Shown: positions 43,735-53,556, numbered from the stretch's first letter. The stretch: DNA of 64,000 nucleotides from an uncultured Saprospiraceae bacterium (GCA_938045585.1 CALIAU010000011.1:186001-250000); one strand, 5' to 3'. Numbers and translations are program-made. Notes: generated by a model from the letters alone, not told the origin.

Positions 43735-43880
43735 AGGGCGTATCTATTTTACGCTTCGCATAAAAATAGTCGGGCTATGCAGGGGTTCCGTCTAAACGTA
43801 TACAACAAGTTGCATACGTTTAGACAGCTTAATCTCGACTGTGTCGAGATAGCTCCCTTTCTATCCCTTACGCGCGCAGT
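43735..43880. repeat. Structured intergenic element (three hairpins)
   Basis: Between two convergent genes lies a compact element: outer GCGTA (43738-43742) and TACGC (43869-43873) arms, GTCGGGCT near the left, CTATCCCTTACGC at the right. Inside are three hairpins: CTATTTT/AAAATAG (43744-43769), a near-perfect 36-nt hairpin GTCTAAACGTAT...ATACGTTTAGAC (43790-43825), and ATCTCGAC/GTCGAGAT (43832-43850). It resembles, from memory, dispersed intergenic repeats of Bacteroidota with the same GGGCG...GTCGGGCT...CTATCCC...ACGC framework. It has no ORF. Confidence 0.6.
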
Positions 43881-43919
43881 TTACATCATAAGTTAATTTC
43901 TATCATAACATGTAGAATA

Positions 43920-46900
43920 TTACTTAGAGGTCATGATAAACTTCCTATGTATTATTTGATTTCCAAATTCAATCCTTAGTAAATAAGTCCCATCCATTAA
44001 GTGTTTTGTTGAAAGACTATAATTTCCCTTATCCTCAAAATTTAGCTTTTGATTTCTTATCAATTTTCCTCCCGTATCCAGTATGCTCATTAGAATAAAT
44101 TCTTCTTCGAGGACTCCATCTAATGTAATATTTAGAGTTTCTTGCGCATTAGGATTTGGAAAAAGGATTGCTGATGATGGGATTGTATTACTTGATGACA
44201 TGATATCGATCAATCCAATATCTAAAGTTTCCAAGGTTTCTCCAGCCGTTGTATGAAAAAAGTCACTTGTTAGTAAACCATTCGTATTATCAATGTCACT
44301 ATCATAAGCTTCATCCAACTTATTTGGCAGTGTAACTTCGTAGCCTTCTGGTAAGTCTATTTTGACGTAGTATTCTGCTTGCGATAATCCATGAAATATA
44401 TAGTATCCATTCTCATCAGAACTTGTATTCATTACATAATTGCCATCAACATCATAAAGGTCAATCGAAAGATTTGCAAATCCTTCTTCACCTGTATCTT
44501 GTATGCCGTTTGCATTTGAATCTAGCCAAACATAATCACTGATTTCTGCATCTTCATAAAATCCTCCATCAATATCTAATCTGATATCACCACTAAATAC
44601 TTCGATTATATCTGTCGTATTAGGTCCAAAGAAATCACCGATATTGTTATCGATCTCAGGCTGAGTGCCATCTCCTAAAGCAACAGGAACAGATCCTGGA
44701 ATATCTTGGGTTTTTAAATAATACAGTCCTGGTGGAACACAGAATTGAAACCAGCCGTCTGTGGAGGGCGTTCCAGGTTGCACACTTGTAGTATGTACAC
44801 CGTATAATACCCAGTTCGAAGCACCGTTATCTTTGTAAATCTCAACAGTTAAACCATTAATACCGTTTTCAAAAATATCTTGTACATCATTATTATTACT
44901 ATCTAACCAAATAATATTTCCAATTTTGGCACATGTAAAAACACCACCATCAAAGTCAAAGTAATCCTCTTCAATATTTTGGAGGTGTGTTCTTACAAGA
45001 CCATTCTCAATATAGATGTCACTGTCTAAGTGATCGTCAAAAGCATTAAGTTCAGTTGGTTGCATAGGGAAGGGAAGATCAAATGATATATAATAAAAAC
45101 CTGCAATAATGTCTTCAAAGAAATATAAACCGTTTGCATCTGTGCTTGTACTTTCTACTACATTATCGTTGGAATCATGCAAATGCACAGAAACATCTTC
45201 TACTCCAGGTTCACCAAGTTCTTGCTTACCATTTCCATTCAGATCCAACCAAAGAAAATCTCCAATATCTACAAGGGGCTCATCAATTAATATTTCATCA
45301 CAAAAGCCCAGACATTCGTTTTCATCAATGATACTTAAAGAGTACATTCCAGAACCTAAATTTGAAAAACTAAACGTGCTTCCATCAATATTAGAAGGGT
45401 TGACAGAGCTTCCATTTATTTCAAAAGTATAATCTAATGTGCCACCACTGATTGTTATGTCAAACGATCCATTCATTCCTCCCAATGTACTCACATTGTT
45501 GATAGTGATTATTTCACAAGAAATTGCATCAGGTGCGTTAATTGTAATTTGAGAACATTCTATTTTACAATTATTAGCATCCTCTATTTCAATGATAAAT
45601 TCACCTGATGTCAAGCCTGAAATAGTGTAGATATTTGTCTGAGTTTGATTAGCTGAAACCAAGTCACCATTTAAGAAAAAATCAAAGGGTGCAAGGCCAC
45701 CAGTTACTAAAAACTCTATACTTCCATCTGCTCCATCAAAACAACTGATGTCTGTAATTGAAAGTATGTCACAAACTAGTGCGCTTGGTTCTTGGATTGT
45801 AATAGTACTGCATGATGTCATACAACTGTTTTGATCTACTATGCTGAATGTGTACGTACCTGCTAGCATGTTACTAAAAGTATACATGTCTCCATTTACT
45901 TGGTCAGCTATTGTGGACACTCCATTCACCAGAAACGAATAATTTGGCGTACCTCCTTGAACTAGCATGACAAAACTTCCAGTACTTTCACCGTTACATA
46001 ACACGTCTTCTGTAGACTCTAAAGAACATGTAATAGGAAGAGGCTCAGAAATTGTTTCTGTAGAACAAATTATAACACAGCCGTTGTTGTCAGTAATTTG
46101 GAGTGTATAACTACCAGCTGCTAAGCCTTCAAAACTATATACATTACCATTTTGAATTGCCGTAGTGCTAGAATTATTAAGAGTAAATTGATAGGGAAGT
46201 ATTCCTCCTAAAATTTCAAATCCAAGCTGTCCGTCGTCACCTCCATTGCAACTGACATTTTCCTGTGTAGCCAATGTGCAGTCCAACATGGGTGGAGCTG
46301 TAATCTCGAACGCATCACAGTTGAGAGTACATCCATTTATGTCATTTACTGTAACGCTAAATGTTCCAGATTCGAGATTTTCAAATTCATATTGATTATT
46401 CCCTAAATCATTTGGTATCACAAACATACCGTTAATCCCAAAATCATAGTTCGGCGTGCCTCCCTGTATAACTAGAATTACGCTGCCGTCATTGCCACCT
46501 GAACAACTCACATTTACAATCTCTTCTATACTACAAGCTAATCCAACTGGTTCAGAAACAATTATCTCTTCGCAAACAGTAAAACAGTCGTTTTCATCTG
46601 TAATTTCGATCATGTAATTCCCCGCAGCAATATTTTGAATTTGGTAAGCATTTGGGCTCACCAAATCGGCAGATTCTAAAACGCCATTTACACGAATAGT
46701 ATAACTGGTACTTCCTCCTTGGATAATTAAAGTAATAGAACCATCATCAAATCCTTCACAACTAGGTTCGATGACTTCATCAAGAGAACAACTAAGCTCT
46801 AAGGGTTCTGATATTGTAATAGTAGCGCAATCCGTTTCGCATTGATTAGAATCGATTATTGTTACATCATAAGCACCTGCTGTCAAGTTTGCGAATGTGT

Positions 46901-48434
46901 AATTTACATCTTGAATGTCTTGGGGAGAAGTGTTAATTCCATTTAAACTGAATGTATATCCTTGTGTTCCTCCTATAACGTTGATAGTAAATTGTCCATC
47001 AGAAAATCCATGGCAGCTTACACTTTCGCTATTAAGAAAAGTACAGCTTAACTCTTCTGGTTCATTGATGCTAATATTTGAACATGAACCTATACAAGAA
47101 TTTATATCAAAAATTCCAATATTGTAAATTCCCGCCATTAGGTTTTCTATCCGATATAATCCATTCCCTAAATCTAATGGAAGAATAGTATTGCCATTAA
47201 GTGTAAATGTAAATCCTCCATTACCACCAGAGACAAAATAGTCAATAGAACCATCATTTGTACCTAAGCAAGATGCGGACTGAATAATGAGGGGAGCACA
47301 TAGAATTATTTCAGGCTCTTCTATCATCACAGGTAAACATGCCATAGTACAATCACTTGCATCAATCACTTCAACCGTGTATGTACCAGGAGCTAAGTTC
47401 TCAAAACTGAAAGAGTTAGCACCAAGGATATTTGGAGTAGCACTTGCAGAGTTTAGGAGGAAACTGTAATTGCCATTACCACCTGAGATTTGAAACGAAA
47501 ATTCTCCATCGTCTGAACCATTGCAAGTAGCATTTGTGAAACTCAAAATTTCACATTCAATTACTGGTGGTTGCGTTACTGTTATGGACGAACAAATACT
47601 AGTACAATTGTTCGCATCCGTAACTTCAATTTCATACGAACCAGCAGCAAGATTTATGAAGCTAAAATTACCAGCTCCGTCATCCATTGGATTCGTCGTT
47701 GTGCTATTCAGAGAAAATGAATATTCACCTGTACCACCAGTTGCAAGTATTCTTATAATGCCATCTTCTGTTCCATAACAACTAGCGTCTTGAATATGGA
47801 TTACTGAGCATTCCATTTCATCGGGTGCGTTAATCTCTACTTCTACACATGTTTGAATACAGCTATTCTCATCTTCAATTTCTATGGAATAATCCCCATC
47901 GCCTAAGCCAGTAAAACTATACACATCTCCACTCTGACTAGGGGATTCCATGTTTCCATTTAAAGTAAAACTATATTGGCCAGTACCACCAAGAATTTCA
48001 AAACTAAGAGAACCATTTTCATCCCCATTACATGAGGGACTTACTTGGTCCACTAACATACATACTATAACATCTGGTTCCTCTAAAATAACCGTAGAAC
48101 AAATACTAACACAGTTTGTGATGTCAGTAACTAATAGGGTGTAGGTTCCCGGTGCAAGATTATCAATTTCAAACTGTCCTGTAGTTAGTTCAGTAGGCTC
48201 AATTGGTACAGCATTTAATAAGAAATCAAAAGGAGCAACACCGTTTGAAATTTCAGCAATAAATGAAGCATCATTTGCGCCGTTACAGCTAGCGTTCAAT
48301 GAATTTATTATATCGCATTCTATGTTATTGATGACGGTGACATCAATTTTTGATTTTGTGATATTGCACACACCTCTTGTAATTTGTGTACACAAGAGTA
48401 GGCATGACAATAACACAAGTGTGTTATTTTTCAT
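43920..48434 (-). CDS. Giant SprB-repeat surface adhesin with SdrD-B domains and T9SS tail
   Basis: This 1504-residue protein is exported by T9SS. A signal peptide (1-22) is followed by twelve SprB-type repeats of about 84 residues (about 40-1050), each with four conserved cysteines (for example SCNGxxDGS, GGTxxYxFxLNG, NLxAGTY, DxNxCxxxC) and ending xEP; the first starts at Cys40. The twelfth has lost one cysteine (ISTLGG). Then come three SdrD-B-like domains (VWLDSNANGIQDTGEEG type; the last two end near residue 1420) and a C-terminal type-A sorting domain (SNTIPSSAILFPNPNAQETL...YLLRIEFGNQI). SprB is the gliding adhesin of Flavobacterium; this protein is shorter and may be an adhesin of the same kind. 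Confidence 0.92.
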   Translation of the reverse strand: MKNNTLVLLSCLLLCTQITRGVCNITKSKIDVTVINNIECDIINSLNASCNGANDASFIAEISNGVAPFDFLLNAVPIEPTELTTGQFEIDNLAPGTYTLLVTDITNCVSICSTVILEEPDVIVCMLVDQVSPSCNGDENGSLSFEILGGTGQYSFTLNGNMESPSQSGDVYSFTGLGDGDYSIEIEDENSCIQTCVEVEINAPDEMECSVIHIQDASCYGTEDGIIRILATGGTGEYSFSLNSTTTNPMDDGAGNFSFINLAAGSYEIEVTDANNCTSICSSITVTQPPVIECEILSFTNATCNGSDDGEFSFQISGGNGNYSFLLNSASATPNILGANSFSFENLAPGTYTVEVIDASDCTMACLPVMIEEPEIILCAPLIIQSASCLGTNDGSIDYFVSGGNGGFTFTLNGNTILPLDLGNGLYRIENLMAGIYNIGIFDINSCIGSCSNISINEPEELSCTFLNSESVSCHGFSDGQFTINVIGGTQGYTFSLNGINTSPQDIQDVNYTFANLTAGAYDVTIIDSNQCETDCATITISEPLELSCSLDEVIEPSCEGFDDGSITLIIQGGSTSYTIRVNGVLESADLVSPNAYQIQNIAAGNYMIEITDENDCFTVCEEIIVSEPVGLACSIEEIVNVSCSGGNDGSVILVIQGGTPNYDFGINGMFVIPNDLGNNQYEFENLESGTFSVTVNDINGCTLNCDAFEITAPPMLDCTLATQENVSCNGGDDGQLGFEILGGILPYQFTLNNSSTTAIQNGNVYSFEGLAAGSYTLQITDNNGCVIICSTETISEPLPITCSLESTEDVLCNGESTGSFVMLVQGGTPNYSFLVNGVSTIADQVNGDMYTFSNMLAGTYTFSIVDQNSCMTSCSTITIQEPSALVCDILSITDISCFDGADGSIEFLVTGGLAPFDFFLNGDLVSANQTQTNIYTISGLTSGEFIIEIEDANNCKIECSQITINAPDAISCEIITINNVSTLGGMNGSFDITISGGTLDYTFEINGSSVNPSNIDGSTFSFSNLGSGMYSLSIIDENECLGFCDEILIDEPLVDIGDFLWLDLNGNGKQELGEPGVEDVSVHLHDSNDNVVESTSTDANGLYFFEDIIAGFYYISFDLPFPMQPTELNAFDDHLDSDIYIENGLVRTHLQNIEEDYFDFDGGVFTCAKIGNIIWLDSNNNDVQDIFENGINGLTVEIYKDNGASNWVLYGVHTTSVQPGTPSTDGWFQFCVPPGLYYLKTQDIPGSVPVALGDGTQPEIDNNIGDFFGPNTTDIIEVFSGDIRLDIDGGFYEDAEISDYVWLDSNANGIQDTGEEGFANLSIDLYDVDGNYVMNTSSDENGYYIFHGLSQAEYYVKIDLPEGYEVTLPNKLDEAYDSDIDNTNGLLTSDFFHTTAGETLETLDIGLIDIMSSSNTIPSSAILFPNPNAQETLNITLDGVLEEEFILMSILDTGGKLIRNQKLNFEDKGNYSLSTKHLMDGTYLLRIEFGNQIIHRKFIMTSK
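45285..48317 (-). repeat. Twelve tandem SprB-type protein repeats
   Basis: The repeat array of the adhesin is about 84 codons per unit. Units have diverged at DNA level, so this is an old array, not a recent tandem expansion. The unit positions are approximate. Confidence 0.8.
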
Positions 48435-48826
48435 GAAGATGGGACTATTGTTTTCAATTTAAATTCTCTCGAATCTAATAAATTAGTTTACAAAGTTATT
48501 ATCGTCGTATTTATATATTTTGCTGAATGTTAAAATGATTGATTTTTAGTAATTTAAATTATAAACATAATTCTCATATGACCTTATTTTAAACACAAAT
48601 TCTGAAGCGATTTAATGTGTATTGCAAGTACGTATGTTTATTTGTACTGCGCCTGACTAATCAATAACACACACACACACACATACACAACTAAGCCCAC
48701 ACCTACATCTATGTACATTAGACTACACAGATTTAGTATTTCGTAAGCGTCTACAATCTAACTGTCTCAGGACAATCATGTATATACACTGCACGAAACA
48801 AACGAGTTTTACTACAAAAACCGATA
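48435..48826. other. Intergenic region with a short AC repeat
   Basis: These 392 bases lie between the adhesin (-) and rmuC (+). They contain an (AC)8 dinucleotide run at 48667-48683. No strong -7 box or RNA gene was found. The adhesin's leader is AT-rich. Confidence 0.5.
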
Positions 48827-50113
48827 ATGACAGATCAAGAAATCATTTTACTCGTTGCATCCATCGTAATTACCTGGTTAGTCTGTATGCTATATCATAG
48901 ACAGGTTCTAAGTCATTATAAACATAGAGCAAAAACAGCTGTTGATCAGCATAGCTTCATGTATTCGGAATTACAACAAGAACGAAAATTATTAGAAGAC
49001 GAACGCATCCGCGTTTCTGAGTTAAGACAGGATGTTGCCAGCTTAGAATCGGAGTTGAAGAGTATTCGAGAACGATTCTTTGAGTACAGAAATGATTTAG
49101 AGTCACAGGATAAACGATTCCAGGTATTAGCGAACCAAATCTTAGAAGAAAAAACAAGTCGCTTCGACGCACAACAGCGGAAAGGAATACAGGATCTTCT
49201 GCAACCTCTCAAGGAGAAGATAACTTCTTTTGAAAATAAAGTAGATAAAACAAACCTTGCCTCCGCCCAGCGTCATGCCTCCCTAAAAGAACAACTTCAT
49301 TTTTTAGCAGCACATAGCGATAAGGTAGCAAAGGATGCGAATAACCTAGCACGTGCCCTCAAAGGAGACTTTAAAAAACAAGGGAATTGGGGCGAATTAA
49401 TTTTAGATTCCATTTTAGAGAAATCAGGATTAGAAAAGGGTAGAGAATATTTTGTCCAAAATTCTAAACGCAATGACGAAGGGAAACTATTACGTCCAGA
49501 TGTAATTATAGACACACCCAATGGTAAAAAGATTATTATTGATTCTAAAGTATCCTTAAATGCCTACAATGCCATGGTGGCAGCAGACGATGAAGAAACA
49601 GCGAAGTTAAACCAACGCGCTCATGTGCTCGCGGTTAAAAAGCATGTAGACGAACTCTCAGAAAAAAATTACCACGATCTATATAGAAAGGAGAGCCCTG
49701 ACTTTGTTATGATGTTTATACCTATCGATACCGCCTTTAGTGCAGCCTTACAGTATGACAATGATCTATATCACTATGCCTTTGACAAGAATATCGTTAT
49801 GGTAAGTTCGTCCACCTTACTCGCTACATTGAAAACGGTAGAAAGTATGTGGCGTAACGATAATCAAAATAAATACGCCTTAGAAATATCAGTTGAAGCG
49901 GGGAAGATGTATGATAAATTCGTCAGCTTTGTCGAGGATATAGAAAAAATGGGTGCCCAACTAGATACTGTAAAAAATACCTATAATAATACCTTGAAAA
50001 AACTATCCAGTGGTCAAGGGAATCTAATCAAAAAGGCCCAACGCATAAAAGCACTAGGAGCTAAAACAAATAAGAAATTAAAATCCAAGAAAACAGTAGT
50101 AGAAGCCTTGTGA
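48827..50113 (+). CDS. rmuC: DNA recombination protein RmuC
   Basis: RmuC proteins limit DNA inversions between inverted repeats and have a PD-(D/E)xK-like nuclease core. The 428 residues include one N-terminal TM (about 6-22), a long coiled coil (about 30-165), and the RmuC domain (about 180-380: KQGNWGELILDSILEKSGLEKGREY, RPDVIIDTPNGKKIIIDSKVSLNAY, PDFVMMFIPIDTAFSAAL). The conserved DVII...DSKVSL is intact. The polX-like gene follows 40 bases downstream and has its own -7 box. Confidence 0.94.
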   Translation: MTDQEIILLVASIVITWLVCMLYHRQVLSHYKHRAKTAVDQHSFMYSELQQERKLLEDERIRVSELRQDVASLESELKSIRERFFEYRNDLESQDKRFQVLANQILEEKTSRFDAQQRKGIQDLLQPLKEKITSFENKVDKTNLASAQRHASLKEQLHFLAAHSDKVAKDANNLARALKGDFKKQGNWGELILDSILEKSGLEKGREYFVQNSKRNDEGKLLRPDVIIDTPNGKKIIIDSKVSLNAYNAMVAADDEETAKLNQRAHVLAVKKHVDELSEKNYHDLYRKESPDFVMMFIPIDTAFSAALQYDNDLYHYAFDKNIVMVSSSTLLATLKTVESMWRNDNQNKYALEISVEAGKMYDKFVSFVEDIEKMGAQLDTVKNTYNNTLKKLSSGQGNLIKKAQRIKALGAKTNKKLKSKKTVVEAL

Positions 50114-50141
50114 AAATTATCAGATTGATCCGCTAAATCTG

Positions 50142-50149
50142 TAATTTTG
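50142..50149 (+). promoter_or_regulatory. -7 box four bases before the PolX-like gene start
   Basis: TAATTTTG matches TAnnTTTG and ends 4 nt before the ATG at 50154, the same geometry as at 6132. This predicts a leaderless transcript. Confidence 0.5.
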
Positions 50150-50153
50150 TTTC

Positions 50154-51782
50154 ATGACGAATAAAGAGATTGCTGCTAAGTTTAATCTGCTAGGAAAACT
50201 CATGGCGCTGCATGGTGAAAGCTCCTTCAAAACTAAATCCTATACGAATGCCTATCTAAGCATTCGAAAATTGGAACATCCAGTCATATTGCAGTCCGAG
50301 ACAGACTTACTAGCTATACCAGGAATAGGAAAGACTATCCTAGGAAAAATCACAGAACTTAAAGAGTCTGGAACACTGTCTAGTTTAGATGCGCACTTAG
50401 AAAAAACTCCAGCTGGTATAGTAGAACTGCTAAGTTTAAAAGGCTTTGGTCCCAAAAAAATAAAACTCGTTTGGGATGAGTTACAAGTAGAGACACCAGG
50501 GGAATTATTATATGCCTGCAATGAAAACCGTTTAGTGGATTTAAAAGGTTTTGGCGAAAAAACCCAGACCTCTTTGAAAGAACAGTTAGAGTTCTTCTTT
50601 GATTCTAAAGGAGAATTTCTATATGGTCATATCGAAGCAGAAGCAATACAAGTACTCTCTTTTTTGGAGGAACAATTTCCAGATTACCTTTGGGAGTTTT
50701 GCGGTGCATTCGAACGCAAAATGCAGACTCTTTCTTCTTTGGATATAATTACAAATTGTGAAGAAATAGATCAAGTAATAGAAACGCTAGCTGGCTTTGA
50801 AGGGGCTGAATTAGATGATGATTACGAGATTAAATACTATCAAATTCCTGTGCAATTCCATATCGCTTCCTACGATGAGTTTTATATTGAAAAGATTCGC
50901 TTGTCCGCATCGGAGTCTTTTAATGAAGCAACGCCGAACTTAGTAGGAGGGGAGTCTGAAGAAGATATATTTGAAGAAGCAGGATATCCATTTTTACCTG
51001 CTGTCATAAGGGAAACTGCCGAGGTCGTTAACTATACCCAAGAGGATGTGGACGGAATTATTCAAACAAAGGATATTAAGGGGGTAGTGCACTGTCATAC
51101 AACCTATAGCGATGGCCTACATAGTTTAGAACAAATGGTAAATGCCTCCAAAACGAAAGGCTATGCATACGTTGTCATAACAGATCATTCTAAGGCCGCC
51201 TTCTACGCCAATGGCTTGTCAGAAGACCGACTATTTCAACAAATCGAAGAAATAAAGCTACTTAATGCTAAAGAGGAGAGTTTCAAGATATTCTCCGGAA
51301 TCGAATGCGATATTTTGTACGATGGAAGCATGGATTATGAAGATGAAGTGCTTGCACAACTAGATTGTGTAATTGCTTCTGTGCACTCTAACCTAAAAAT
51401 GGATAAAGAAAAGGCTACACAACGGATAATATCAGCTGTAGAAAACCCGCATGTACATATGCTAGGACATCCAACGGGGAGATTATTACTGAGTAGAAAA
51501 GGCTATCCCATTGACCATGAAAAGATTATCGATGCCTGCTCAGCGAATAAGGTTTCCATTGAAATTAATGCAAATCCATATAGACTGGATATAGACTGGA
51601 CTTGGATAGAATATGCCATGAAAAAGGAGATTATGATTTCTATTAACCCGGATGCCCATTCCATGGGAGGCATTGATGATATAAAATATGGGGTATATGC
51701 TGGACAAAAAGGCCTATTACGCAGAGAATCAACACTTAATGCACTATCAGCAGAAGATTTTCTGCAATGGCTCAATTCTTGA
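50154..51782 (+). CDS. polX: PolX-family protein with degenerate polymerase and intact PHP domain
   Basis: Family members are repair DNA polymerases with a C-terminal 3'-5' exonuclease. Helix-hairpin-helix motifs (LAIPGIGKTIL near 53, SLKGFGPKKI near 94, DLKGFGEKTQ near 129) bind DNA. The palm should carry GSxRR...DxD; here the equivalent is CGAFERKM...SSLDIIT (183-200), keeping only one Asp (197), and the third Asp region is not recognisable. The PHP domain is intact: HCHTTYSDG (313-321), TDHSK (344-348), the Glu of FSGIECD, and DAHS near the end. So exonuclease or phosphoesterase activity is likely and polymerase activity doubtful. Confidence 0.85.
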   Translation: MTNKEIAAKFNLLGKLMALHGESSFKTKSYTNAYLSIRKLEHPVILQSETDLLAIPGIGKTILGKITELKESGTLSSLDAHLEKTPAGIVELLSLKGFGPKKIKLVWDELQVETPGELLYACNENRLVDLKGFGEKTQTSLKEQLEFFFDSKGEFLYGHIEAEAIQVLSFLEEQFPDYLWEFCGAFERKMQTLSSLDIITNCEEIDQVIETLAGFEGAELDDDYEIKYYQIPVQFHIASYDEFYIEKIRLSASESFNEATPNLVGGESEEDIFEEAGYPFLPAVIRETAEVVNYTQEDVDGIIQTKDIKGVVHCHTTYSDGLHSLEQMVNASKTKGYAYVVITDHSKAAFYANGLSEDRLFQQIEEIKLLNAKEESFKIFSGIECDILYDGSMDYEDEVLAQLDCVIASVHSNLKMDKEKATQRIISAVENPHVHMLGHPTGRLLLSRKGYPIDHEKIIDACSANKVSIEINANPYRLDIDWTWIEYAMKKEIMISINPDAHSMGGIDDIKYGVYAGQKGLLRRESTLNALSAEDFLQWLNS

Positions 51783-51909
51783 TATTATATTTAAAATTAA
51801 TATGTAAATTCGTTGTTAATGGGTTGTTAATCGGGAAAACCCTTATTGCAACTTAGTATAATATGCATATTTTTGTGATGTCTTTAATTAATTAACAAAA
51901 TAGTATTTG

Positions 51910-52425
51910 ATGAAAAATTTTATGTTTTTATTCGTTTTCGCTTTGGTCAGTCTTGTGGCATGTAAAAGCGATACATCCACAACTTCAGCAGAAAGATCAG
52001 TGCCGGCAACGACACAGACAAATACTGCTACAACGCCTGCAACAGCTAAAGCCGCAGAACCAGTAGTACCTACAGGTCCTGTTACCACTATCGAATTTGA
52101 AGAAGATACATACGATTACGGTGAGATAGTAGACGGTGAAAAAGTAAAGCACGTTTATAAATTTAAGAATACAGGTGAAAACCCTTTAATCATCTCTAAT
52201 GCAAAAGGATCATGTGGATGTACTGTACCACAGTGGCCAAGAGAGCCAATTGCTCCAGGAAAATCTGGTGAGATTGAAGTAGTTTTTGATTCTAAGAATA
52301 AAGGTAAAGTTGGTGGAAGCCCGCAATCAAAAAGAGTTACTCTTACAGCGAATACAGATCCTGTAAACTCTTACCTTACTATCAAAGGGACAGTTTCAAA
52401 GCCTGAAGCAGCGAATCCATCTTAG
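51910..52425 (+). CDS. DUF1573 lipoprotein
   Basis: From the ATG at 51910 (the TTG at 51907 is one codon earlier) this is a 171-residue lipoprotein. The lipobox is LVAC (Cys at 18). After a Thr/Ala-rich linker comes a DUF1573 domain, an Ig-like fold: FEEDTYDYGEIVDGEKVKHVYKFKNTGENPL and SNAKGSCGCTVPQWP (CGCT motif) with VVFDSKNKGKVGG. The family is widespread in Bacteroidota; the function is unknown. A terminator follows at 52449. Confidence 0.9.
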   Translation: MKNFMFLFVFALVSLVACKSDTSTTSAERSVPATTQTNTATTPATAKAAEPVVPTGPVTTIEFEEDTYDYGEIVDGEKVKHVYKFKNTGENPLIISNAKGSCGCTVPQWPREPIAPGKSGEIEVVFDSKNKGKVGGSPQSKRVTLTANTDPVNSYLTIKGTVSKPEAANPS

Positions 52426-52448
52426 TGATTTAGCTCATTGAAAATTTA

Positions 52449-52480
52449 AAACCCAGTAGCTTTTAGCTATTGGGTTTTTT
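52449..52480 (+). terminator. Intrinsic terminator after the DUF1573 gene
   Basis: Stem AAACCCAGTAGC/AGCTATTGGGTTT (one mismatch) with a TTTT loop and a T-rich tail. Confidence 0.85.
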
Positions 52481-52527
52481 ATTTTTATAGATACAACTTT
52501 TGTAGATTTAACTTGTTTAACTGATAG

Positions 52528-53397
52528 ATGAAAGCCTACTTAGATTTAGTAAAGTTCAGTCATACCATATTCGCAATGCCTTTTGCGATGATTGGATATT
52601 TTACAGCTATTAAAGAAAACAATCTTGCTTTTGACGTGCAGATTCTTCTACTTGTAGTTCTAGCTATGGTATTTGCAAGAAATGCTGCAATGGGCTTTAA
52701 TAGGTGGGCAGACAGAGACATTGATGCATCCAATCCCAGAACAAAAGATAGAGAAATTCCCGCTGGTGTAATACATCAAAAAAATGCCTTAGGTTTCGTC
52801 ATGTTAAATTGTTTCGCCTTTGTAATTACTTGCTGGTTTATAAATACTTTATGTTTTTTTTTAAGTCCAATAGCGCTTGGAATCGTTTTAGCTTATTCTT
52901 ACACCAAGCGATTTACCTTCCTTTGCCATGTTGTCCTTGGTTTAGGTTTATCCTTAGCACCTATTGGGGCCTATCTTGCAGTGCACCCTCATTTCAATGC
53001 AATACCTGTTATCTATGGTTTGGCTGTCTTATTTTGGGTGTCTGGATTTGATATTATCTACGCTTTGCAGGATGTTGATTTTGATAAGAAGTTTAGCTTA
53101 CAATCTATACCGCAGTTTTTTGGTAAGCAAAAAGCCTTGTATCTATCAGTCTCCTTTCACATATTGACAGCGGTTCTAATACTTCTTGCATCTTACTTAT
53201 TTTATCAATCGGAAATGGGGATAGGGATACTACATGCTATTGCAGTTATCTTCTTCTTAGCAATTCTCTATTACCAACACACCCTAGTCACAGCAAATGA
53301 TTTATCAAAGGTAAACAAGGCTTTCTTCACAGTAAACGGCTTAGGTAGCCTGATGTTCGGCATCTTAATTATTCTCGATTTTTATCTAAATGTATAA
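52528..53397 (+). CDS. UbiA-family prenyltransferase
   Basis: This 289-residue polytopic membrane enzyme attaches a polyprenyl chain to an aromatic ring. The first aspartate motif NRWADRDIDASNPRTKDRE near 67 and the second in YALQDVDFDKKFSLQSIP near 179, with eight or nine hydrophobic helices, place it in UbiA. In the futalosine route, MqnP prenylates 1,4-dihydroxy-6-naphthoate; the presence of MqnD and MqnE in the window makes this a plausible role. 4-hydroxybenzoate prenylation is the alternative. An AACTTTTG sequence (one mismatch) lies upstream. Confidence 0.88.
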   Translation: MKAYLDLVKFSHTIFAMPFAMIGYFTAIKENNLAFDVQILLLVVLAMVFARNAAMGFNRWADRDIDASNPRTKDREIPAGVIHQKNALGFVMLNCFAFVITCWFINTLCFFLSPIALGIVLAYSYTKRFTFLCHVVLGLGLSLAPIGAYLAVHPHFNAIPVIYGLAVLFWVSGFDIIYALQDVDFDKKFSLQSIPQFFGKQKALYLSVSFHILTAVLILLASYLFYQSEMGIGILHAIAVIFFLAILYYQHTLVTANDLSKVNKAFFTVNGLGSLMFGILIILDFYLNV

Positions 53398-53556
53398 AGC
53401 CGATTTTGGCTATTTAGTAATTCTGATTGAGTATTTTACTTATTCGTCAAGACCTTTGTAGGGATTCTAGTGCTTTCACGCGAATAATAAGTTAATATAT
53501 TGGATTTCTGCTTGAAGAAGTATGAACTTAGGGTCTTCAAATAGAAAACCAAGAGT

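Noticed and set aside
45109-48144. Several plus-strand ORFs opposite the SprB-repeat adhesin
   Set aside because: They arise from the repeated codon pattern of the adhesin, have no signal peptides or ribosome sites, and give low-complexity products.
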